NCBI GenBank assembly: GCA_005223045.1
Contig: NJBM01000020.1
Coordinates: forward strand, 1-64,000
DNA: 64,000 nucleotides
Direction of reading: 5' to 3'
Origin: Planctomycetes bacterium B3_Pla
GTDB lineage: Bacteria > Planctomycetota > Phycisphaerae > Sedimentisphaerales > Anaerobacaceae
Shown: in pieces, positions 15,052 to 21,915 of the stretch
Numbering within the stretch: the stretch's first letter is position 1
Layout of the letters: the number at the start of each line of letters is the position of its first letter
The notes under the pieces: model-generated
Told to the model about the DNA's origin: nothing
Database searches by the model: none
Seen by the model: the letters and a program-made list of their open reading frames with translations, nothing else
Program-made: the position numbers and the translations under genes

Positions 15052-16475
15052 TTTGCAGAGAAAGAGACTTCGCAGTGCAAGATAACAAAACAACCCCCAA
15101 AAAGCGTCGCAGAGTAACAGTCCTTCGCGTGATAATGGTATTGCTTCTTGTCGCCGGTTGTGCCTTTGCGATTTTCCGGCTCAGCCTGCGATTGAAGCTG
15201 AATGCCAGAATCGAAGCTATCCGCGCTGCCGGCTATCCCGTGACCTTTGCCGAGCTGGATGAGTGGTACGCAATGCCCGATGGCGCCGAGAACGCCGCCG
15301 ATGCAATATTGGATGCGCTGTCATATTGTCAGGAGTGGGAGCATCAGAGCCTTGAGCCTTTGCCGCTCGTCGGTCACGCAGAACTCCCTGCCCGTACAGA
15401 ACCACTGGCCTCCGAGACCATGAGTCTAATGTCAGAGTATCTCGACGATAATCGACAGGCCCTCGATATGTTGCACAAAGCCGTTGCAGATATAGAACAC
15501 TGTCGCTATCCGGTAGATTTTAGTGCCGGCATCAATATGGAGATGTCATATCTGTCGGACCTGCGTCGCGGCGCAAGGCTTCTCCAGCTCGAAGCCATTT
15601 TACACGCCGAGAAAGTCAAGCCTCAGTTGGCAGTCCGATCCGTGATGTCTACCCTTGATCTCGGTCGCTCCCTTGCAAGAGAACCCATGATAGGCTCCTA
15701 TTATAACCAGCGTGCCTGCCAGCAGTTCGCCGTCTTGAGTCTCGAACGCATCATCAACAGGACTGAATTGACAGATGAACAGTTGGCCAGGCTGGGCGAG
15801 GCTCTCGCCGATGCTGAGGATCGTACAGACCTGTTACCTGCGCTTGTCGGGGAAAGATGTGTGGGACTTGCCATGTTCAAAATGTCCACTGCGCAACTTA
15901 AAGCTCTCTCGTTTTTCGACAACGGTCGTCGCAATGAATCACCGCTGTCGGTTCATCTGCGTGTTGTGACTTTTGCCCTTCGCAAGCAAGCCGGTCTGGT
16001 CGATAAGAACACGATCATTTACCTCGACATGGCGAACGACTGCGTAGCAGCCCTTGGACTGCCTTTGGAGCGGCGCCACGAAGTGGTCGATGCCATTGCG
16101 ACCAGGTTGAGATCGACATCGCAGCACTCTATATTGCTGCATACTTTTGGAAGGTCCCTTCCGCGGATCACCGTAGATTTTGACACTCTCGCTCACGTGC
16201 GCACCGCTCGAGTCGCTCTTGCGGTCCAGCGCTATCGCCTCGCTGTCGGAAAGCTTCCAGATACGCTCGCAGACCTTGTGCCCGCTTATCTTGACGGCGT
16301 GCCGAGGGACCCCTTCGACGGCAATGATCTGCGATACAGGAAGCTTGAGCCCGGGTTCGTGGTTTACAGCATCGGTCAGGACCTAAGCGACGACGGCGGC
16401 CAGGAAAAACTGCCGCAAAAGACGAGGAAAGGAAGACGGTTAAACTGGGACGTGACTTTCACAGTCGAGCGATGA
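15048..16475 (+). CDS. Membrane-anchored protein of unknown function, paralogue 2
   Basis: This 475-residue protein aligns end to end with the one before it: IRAAGYPVTFAELDEWY, EHCRYPVDFSAGI, NRTELTDEQLA and LPDTLADLVPAYLDGVPRDP all have counterparts. It has the same basic N-terminus and single anchor (VLRVIMVLLLVAGCAFAIF). The start taken here is the ATG of an ATGA overlap with the upstream stop; a GTG at 15075 would give a start closer to the paralogue's. The pair is an old tandem duplication, since about half of the residues differ by eye. The function is unknown, and the C-terminal GEDLSDDGG motif may bind calcium. Confidence 0.8.
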   Translation: MICRERDFAVQDNKTTPKKRRRVTVLRVIMVLLLVAGCAFAIFRLSLRLKLNARIEAIRAAGYPVTFAELDEWYAMPDGAENAADAILDALSYCQEWEHQSLEPLPLVGHAELPARTEPLASETMSLMSEYLDDNRQALDMLHKAVADIEHCRYPVDFSAGINMEMSYLSDLRRGARLLQLEAILHAEKVKPQLAVRSVMSTLDLGRSLAREPMIGSYYNQRACQQFAVLSLERIINRTELTDEQLARLGEALADAEDRTDLLPALVGERCVGLAMFKMSTAQLKALSFFDNGRRNESPLSVHLRVVTFALRKQAGLVDKNTIIYLDMANDCVAALGLPLERRHEVVDAIATRLRSTSQHSILLHTFGRSLPRITVDFDTLAHVRTARVALAVQRYRLAVGKLPDTLADLVPAYLDGVPRDPFDGNDLRYRKLEPGFVVYSIGQDLSDDGGQEKLPQKTRKGRRLNWDVTFTVER

Positions 16476-16490
16476 CATGAAATAAAATGC

Positions 16491-16519
16491 TTTCTCAGGT
16501 TGCCGGCGATGGTTATAAT
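16491..16519 (+). promoter_or_regulatory. Candidate promoter ahead of the 27-kb block
   Basis: TATAAT at 16514-16519 has a 17-bp spacer to a poor -35 (TTTCTC, 16491-16496). It lies about 185 bp before the first gene of the block, in the only sizeable gap (228 bp) on this side. Confidence 0.35.
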
Positions 16520-16703
16520 GGAGCAGTGGAAATCGTTGCAGGCGTCGAATAAGTGTAAATTTTCCGTAAATTGAGGAAATAATCAGTAACGTTTCCGAGA
16601 AAGACACGTCTATACAGTATCGGCGCTTGTTGTTCGAGGAAACCCGGGCGGTACGTCCGCTATAGAAGCAGGGCTGTGCGCCCCGGCGGGAAAGGAGTTG
16701 TAT

Positions 16704-18368
16704 ATGCTCAAACCACTCGACAAGAGGATTCGCAGCGTCCGGGTCAGATGCAGTGTCAACCTGCTGCTCAGGCACGCCGGGCGGGTACTGATTGCCGCCG
16801 GGATTATCGCGGTTATGACCGTTCTGACCGAGCGTCTGCTGGCTTTAACCGTAATCAATTCCCTCGCAGTCTGGAGTTTCTGGGGGGCGGCGGCGGTCCT
16901 TGTTCTTCTGCTCTGGCTGTTCAGGCAGCCGAGCCGGATGCAGGTCTCGCTGCTGCTCGATGACAGGCTGAGGCTGCACGAGCGTTTCAGCACGACATTG
17001 GCGCTGGCCGGCTCGGAGGATCCTTTTGCCGGCGCCGCCCGCAACGAGGCGCGCCAAAGCGCCGGTCACGCGAACCTCCGGGGACATTTTCCAATCCGGC
17101 CTCCGAAGTGCTGGATTTACGCAGTCAGCACGTGGCTGATCGCCGGGCTGCTGGTCTTGTACATGCCTCAAAAAGACCTGCTCGGATTCCTGAGAAAAAA
17201 GGAGCAAGAGCAGGAAAAGACCAAACAGCTCCAACAGGCAAAAGTGGACATCAAAGATGCTGCAAGTCCTGTCAAGCTGGCGGTCAAACAGTTGGGCGAG
17301 CCTGAATTGGCGGATGCCCTGACTACGCTGGAGCAGATGCCGGAGAATGCCAAGCCGCAGGAGATAAAACGCCAGGCGATCCGCAAACTCGGCGACCTCT
17401 CGGACAAAGTCCTGAAGATGCAGAGCAGCGCGCAGCTTGATTCTGTAAATATGCTGCAGAAGATGTTCAAGCAACTGCGCGGCTCGGCCGATCCTTTTTC
17501 ACAGAAAGTGCGATTGGCGCTGGCCAAGGGGGATTTCGCCCAGGCTTCCAATCTTCTCAATCAACTGCAGAAAGAATTGTCCGACGGCAAACTAAACGAT
17601 CAGCAGCGAAAAGCCCTGTCCGAACAGATGCAGACCTTAGCCAAACAGCTTGCCGAGTTGGCCAGGAAGAATGACGAGCTTGAAAAAGAGCTGGAAAAGC
17701 TGGGATTGGACAAGAAACTGGCCCAGTTGAGCGAACAGCAGTTGCGCGAGTCTCTGCAAAAGAAGGGCCTGGCCGCGGATAAGATCGAAGAGCTGCTGCG
17801 CAAAGCCGCGGCAAGCCGGTCGGCCTCCATGAAATGCGCCGGTCTCGGTAGGGCGATGGCGGCCTGCGGCACAGGGGCCGGCGGACTATCCGGCGATGAA
17901 CTGGCGGCTGTAATGGGACAGTTGGACGACCTTGAAAGTCTCCAGCAGCAGTTGATGCTGACCCAGGCCACTCTCGATGAGATTGCTCGCGCCATCGGCT
18001 GTCTCGGCGAGGGTATGTGCGACAAGCCCGGCGGCTACGGACCGTTTGCGGAAGGATACTCCCGTGGAGCCGGGGGCGGCACCGGAGGGCCGGGAATCGG
18101 TTATGGCCCCCGCAAGACCGATGAAACAGGCGAGACGGCAACGAAACGAGTTCGCACGAAGAATAAGCCGGGGCAGGGCCCCGTCATCGCCAGTTGGTAT
18201 TTCAAGGAGTCCCAGATAAAAGGTGAAGCTACACGCGATTTTACCGAAGTTATCCAGGCCGCCCGTGACGGAGCAGCCGAGGCCATTACGGAAAACGAAA
18301 TCCCGCGAAAGTATGAAGAAGCGATAAAGAGCTACTTCGGCCAGCTCGAACAGTCCGGCGGCGAGTGA
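16704..18368 (+). CDS. DUF4175-like membrane protein with long coiled coil
   Basis: The 554-residue protein has two N-terminal membrane segments (about residues 29-46 and 57-74). A cytoplasmic part follows with the words LLLDDRLRLHERFSTTLAL and EDPFAGAARNEA, which match the start of DUF4175-type proteins of the vWA/MoxR neighbourhood. A third membrane segment lies at about 137-153. A strongly charged coiled coil rich in Gln, Lys and Glu spans about 165-385. The Gly-rich region at about 435-475 is low-complexity. An ideal ribosome-binding site (AAAGGAG, 6 nt) fixes ATG 16704. It opens the 27-kb block and ends overlapping the frame of the next gene. The function is unknown; a scaffold role with the vWA proteins downstream is inferred. 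Confidence 0.75.
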   Translation: MLKPLDKRIRSVRVRCSVNLLLRHAGRVLIAAGIIAVMTVLTERLLALTVINSLAVWSFWGAAAVLVLLLWLFRQPSRMQVSLLLDDRLRLHERFSTTLALAGSEDPFAGAARNEARQSAGHANLRGHFPIRPPKCWIYAVSTWLIAGLLVLYMPQKDLLGFLRKKEQEQEKTKQLQQAKVDIKDAASPVKLAVKQLGEPELADALTTLEQMPENAKPQEIKRQAIRKLGDLSDKVLKMQSSAQLDSVNMLQKMFKQLRGSADPFSQKVRLALAKGDFAQASNLLNQLQKELSDGKLNDQQRKALSEQMQTLAKQLAELARKNDELEKELEKLGLDKKLAQLSEQQLRESLQKKGLAADKIEELLRKAAASRSASMKCAGLGRAMAACGTGAGGLSGDELAAVMGQLDDLESLQQQLMLTQATLDEIARAIGCLGEGMCDKPGGYGPFAEGYSRGAGGGTGGPGIGYGPRKTDETGETATKRVRTKNKPGQGPVIASWYFKESQIKGEATRDFTEVIQAARDGAAEAITENEIPRKYEEAIKSYFGQLEQSGGE

Positions 18369-18397
18369 GGAACATACCGCACCGGAAGACTAATGGT

Positions 18398-19432
18398 ATG
18401 CGAAAGAAAATAACAGCAATTCCTCCCTGTCTTGTCGCAATTCCGGCAGTTTTGTTGTTCTCGATTTCGTTGTCCTGCAAAGAAAGCCCCGAGCAGAATC
18501 GTCGAGAAGTCGTGCTGTATTGCTCGGTGGACCAGGGGATTGCCGAGCCGATCATCGCCGAGTTTGAAAAGCAAACCGACATCAAAGTCCTAACCCGATT
18601 CGACACGGAGGCGAGCAAGACTGTCGGTCTGGTTCAGCGAATAAAGGCCGAGGCGGCCTCGCCTGTTGCCGACGTCTTCTGGTCGAGCGAGATTTTCCAC
18701 ACGATACGTCTGGCCCGAGAGTCTCTTCTGGCCCCTTACAGCAGCGATGCGACGAAAGACTGGCCCGCTCTGTACGCCGATCCGAACGGCCGATGGTACG
18801 GCTTTGCCCTGCGCGCGCGAGTTATAGCCTACAACACCGACAGAATCTCTGCCGGCGACGCTCCGAAGTCCCTTGAGGACGTCCTTGACGGCAAATGGAA
18901 AGGCCGGCTGGTTATGGCCGCTCCCGAATTCGGAACGACCGGCGGAGACGTTGCCAGTTGGTTTGCGCATTACGGCGGCGCCCGAGCTCGGCAGATTCTC
19001 CAGGGACTCAAGGCAAATGACATACGCCTTGTCGCCGGCAACAGTACAGCCGTGAGGATGATTGCAACCGGACAGGCCGATATTTGCTTCACGGATACCG
19101 ATGATGTCCATGCAGGCAAGCGAAACGGCTGGCCTGTGGCGATGAACTATCTCGATCAGGCCGGTGCCGGCGTCCTGACGATACCAAATACCGCCGCGGT
19201 CATCAAAGGCTCAGTCCATCCCGAGCAAGCTAAGGAATTGATGGACTTTCTTCTAAGCGAACAGCTCGAGCAAATGCTGGTCCGCAGCGATTCGCATAAT
19301 TGCCCAATACACCCGGCTCTGGCTGAGCAATTCAAATCGTATGCAATTCCGGCGCCTTTGAGCGTGGAATATGAGAAGATTGCCGAGCAGTTGCCGACGG
19401 CCATCCAGACTGCGAGGGAGATTCTGCGGTGA
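18398..19432 (+). CDS. Extracellular solute-binding lipoprotein, FbpA/iron(III)-type
   Basis: The 344-residue protein has a lipoprotein-like signal (VAIPAVLLFSISLSC, Cys27) and the class 1 periplasmic-binding fold of iron(III)/thiamine-type carriers. Recognisable words are VVLYCSVDQGIAEPIIAEFE, ADVFWSSEIFHTIRLA, YGFALRARVIAYN, and the C-terminal GVLTIPNTAAVIKGS with AKELMDFLLSE. Such proteins bind ferric iron or other small solutes and deliver them to a two-domain inner-membrane permease, here the next gene. The frame opens at GTG 18365, overlapping the previous stop, but ATG 18398 has GGAAG upstream and gives the better signal peptide. Its stop overlaps the next start (GTGA). Confidence 0.85.
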   Translation: MRKKITAIPPCLVAIPAVLLFSISLSCKESPEQNRREVVLYCSVDQGIAEPIIAEFEKQTDIKVLTRFDTEASKTVGLVQRIKAEAASPVADVFWSSEIFHTIRLARESLLAPYSSDATKDWPALYADPNGRWYGFALRARVIAYNTDRISAGDAPKSLEDVLDGKWKGRLVMAAPEFGTTGGDVASWFAHYGGARARQILQGLKANDIRLVAGNSTAVRMIATGQADICFTDTDDVHAGKRNGWPVAMNYLDQAGAGVLTIPNTAAVIKGSVHPEQAKELMDFLLSEQLEQMLVRSDSHNCPIHPALAEQFKSYAIPAPLSVEYEKIAEQLPTAIQTAREILR

Positions 19433-21915
19433 GTGACGAGACTGGCCCAGTGAAATTTCTGACGATAGCCTCTGTGGCTCTGTGGGCAGTGGTGATTCTT
19501 CTGCCGTTAGTGGTTTTTTTTGTCCAGGCAGTGTCCCCGGCTCCCGACCTGGAAGGTGCAGGCCGGATTGTTCCCGCCGCGTTCCGTTCTTTCGCCTTGG
19601 CTGGGATTATTGCCGGTGTGGCTGTCCTCTTAGGCTGGGTTCCGGGACGTCTGCTCGGAACGTGCCGTAGCGGCAGAGACCTGCTGCTGCTATTGTTGTT
19701 GATGCCCCTGGTTTTGCCTCGTTATGTTCTCTACTATGCGTGGACGCTGCTGCTAAGCCCGACCACTACATTGGGGGCGTACCTGTCGGGCAAGCCCGAT
19801 CTGGCCCGGTTTGTCGGCACGTTCAGCTCTTCTTCGGTGCTGGTCCTTTGGTACTGGCCGCTGGCGGCGTTGTTGATCGCCCAGGGATGGCGGAGCATAG
19901 ACCGGCAAGTCTGGGACTGCGCATCGCTCGATGCCGGCGGTGTTGGAATATTCAGGAAGATTACACTGCCTTTGCTTGCCCGCCCGCTGCTGTTGGCCTT
20001 CGGAGTATGTTTTGTCTTGTCTCTGTCTGAGTTTGCCACCTTCCACTTAGCAGGTGTCCAGACGATAGGCACGGAATTGGCTGTTCTGTATGAGCTGACA
20101 GGCTCGGAAAGTCATCTGGCCAGAGCAGCCTGGCCCGTGGCGGCTGTGGCTTTGGTAGTTGCGCTTGTCTTGGGCAGAAGCTCTCGTTCATGGGGCTTTG
20201 GTACCGCGCCAATCGGGTCGGTCGAACTCGGCTCGCACAGGTGGCAATGGATATTGCTGTCGGTTCTGATTGGAGTTTCTTTGGTGGCGCCGATGGCGCT
20301 GCTTATCGGCAACGTGACCGACACGCAGGCGCTCAGGCAGTTTTTCAAGCTGCATCCGGATGACTTGGCCTGGTCGCTGGGCATTGCTGCAATTGCTGCC
20401 GGCGCGGCCCATTTGATTGCCTTCGGGGCATTATCGCTGGAAAGGGTTGGCCGGCGCCGCGGACGCTACTCTTGCCGAGTGTTATCCTTAATAGTGCGCA
20501 CGACCATATTCCTTGTCATGTTCGTCCCGGCCTCCATTGTTGCAGTGTCACTTCTCAAGATGCTGGCTGTCAGCAATCTCCCGATGGCGGTACGACAGAG
20601 TTGGTACACTGTCTCGGCGGGGCAGGCCGGTCGGTTCGCTGGAGTCGCTTTGATCCTGCTGCTCCTGAGCCGACATGCTCACGAACAATGCCTCTCGGAA
20701 ATGGCCTCGCTCGATGGCGCCTCAGGTTTGAAGGCATGGTGGTATGTGCATCTACCGCATACCTGGCCCCTTTTCGTCGGGACGTTTATTCTAATCGTCA
20801 TGTTCGGCATCACGGAGTTGTCTGCGACTATGGTGTTGTTGCCGGCCGGGCTGCCGAACTTCGCTCAGCGCCTGCTCAACCAGATGCACTACGCCCGAGA
20901 TCAGCAGGTCATTGCTTCCTGCCTTGTGCTGGTTTTTCTGTTTCTGGTGCTCACTGCGGTCATAGTGCTGCTGCTGCGCGTGGCGCGCTTACGCTGGCTG
21001 GCAGTGTCCCTCTTTCTCGTCGTCTCGACGGCTGCTCTGACAGGCTGCGACGGCAGATCCCACCAAACCGATGGAGCAGAGGTATTGGATACTTTCGGCG
21101 CGGCAGGACGCGGGCAGGGCCAGTTCGTTTACCCGCGAGCTATCGACATCGCAGGCGACGGTACTCTCTTCATTGTCGATAAGACAGGCAGAATCCAGAA
21201 GCTCGGACCTGAAGGGAATTTTCTCGGTGTAATGGAAATGCCTCTCGTTGAGACAGGCAAACCCACCGGACTGAGCATCGCGGCGAACGGCAACCTATAC
21301 GTGGCCGACACACACTACCACCGCGTCGTAATATTTTCTCCCGATGGAACGGTCATCGGCGAATTCGGCAGATTCGGGCAGGAAGACGGCTGCTTCATAT
21401 ATCCGACCGACGTGGCGTTTTCCGAAGACGGCAGAATATTCGTCGGTGAATACGGCGGCAACGACCGGATCAGCGTCTTTGGCGAGCAGGGGGATTTCCT
21501 GTATTCTTTCGGCGATCCCGGCAGCGGCTCCGGCCAATTTGCCAGACCTGCGGCCCTCTGCGTGGACAAGTCGCGCGAGTGTCTATATGTAGCCGATGCC
21601 TGCAATCATCGCATCGCCATTTACGATCTTGACGGCAAGTTGCTCAGATACATCGGTTCGGCCGGCCGCGCTGCGGGTCAGCTTCGTTACCCTTACGACC
21701 TGACGCTGCTGCCGGATGGGACTCTGGTCGTTTGCGAATACGGAAATAATAGGTTACAACTATTCAGCGCCGAGGGTCAAAGTCTTGCCGTCTGTGGCGG
21801 TGCAGGCCGGCAGTTGGGGCAATTAGCGTATCCCTGGGGCGTGGCGGTCGATAGCCGGCGTCGCGCGTTTGTTGTTGACTCCGGCAATATGCGAATTCAG
21901 GTGTGGCAGCTATGA
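19429..21915 (+). CDS. FbpB-type ABC permease fused to an NHL-repeat propeller
   Basis: This 828-residue frame joins two proteins. Residues 1-517 are a two-domain binding-protein-dependent permease with about 12 membrane helices. The first EAA-like loop is DCASLDAGGVGIFRKITLPL and the second is EMASLDGASGLKAWWYVHLP, as in iron(III) permeases. Residues 518-540 read VARLRWLAVSLFLVVSTAAL then TGC: a complete lipoprotein signal with lipobox ALTGC (Cys540) whose first codon is GTG (20980). Residues about 548-828 are NHL repeats (YPRAIDIAGDGTLFIVD; PTGLSIAANGNLYVADTHYH; RPAALCVDKSRECLYVADAC), giving a five- or six-bladed propeller outside the membrane. No stop or frameshift separates them. The product may be a true fusion, or GTG 20980 may also start a separate lipoprotein. 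The GTG start overlaps the binding-protein stop. Confidence 0.85.
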   Translation: MSDETGPVKFLTIASVALWAVVILLPLVVFFVQAVSPAPDLEGAGRIVPAAFRSFALAGIIAGVAVLLGWVPGRLLGTCRSGRDLLLLLLLMPLVLPRYVLYYAWTLLLSPTTTLGAYLSGKPDLARFVGTFSSSSVLVLWYWPLAALLIAQGWRSIDRQVWDCASLDAGGVGIFRKITLPLLARPLLLAFGVCFVLSLSEFATFHLAGVQTIGTELAVLYELTGSESHLARAAWPVAAVALVVALVLGRSSRSWGFGTAPIGSVELGSHRWQWILLSVLIGVSLVAPMALLIGNVTDTQALRQFFKLHPDDLAWSLGIAAIAAGAAHLIAFGALSLERVGRRRGRYSCRVLSLIVRTTIFLVMFVPASIVAVSLLKMLAVSNLPMAVRQSWYTVSAGQAGRFAGVALILLLLSRHAHEQCLSEMASLDGASGLKAWWYVHLPHTWPLFVGTFILIVMFGITELSATMVLLPAGLPNFAQRLLNQMHYARDQQVIASCLVLVFLFLVLTAVIVLLLRVARLRWLAVSLFLVVSTAALTGCDGRSHQTDGAEVLDTFGAAGRGQGQFVYPRAIDIAGDGTLFIVDKTGRIQKLGPEGNFLGVMEMPLVETGKPTGLSIAANGNLYVADTHYHRVVIFSPDGTVIGEFGRFGQEDGCFIYPTDVAFSEDGRIFVGEYGGNDRISVFGEQGDFLYSFGDPGSGSGQFARPAALCVDKSRECLYVADACNHRIAIYDLDGKLLRYIGSAGRAAGQLRYPYDLTLLPDGTLVVCEYGNNRLQLFSAEGQSLAVCGGAGRQLGQLAYPWGVAVDSRRRAFVVDSGNMRIQVWQL

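Noticed and set aside
20980..21915. Calling the NHL lipoprotein as a separate gene starting at GTG 20980
   Set aside because: The frame is continuous with the permease and no ribosome-binding site precedes the GTG, so the fusion is annotated as one gene and the alternative is kept as a finding.
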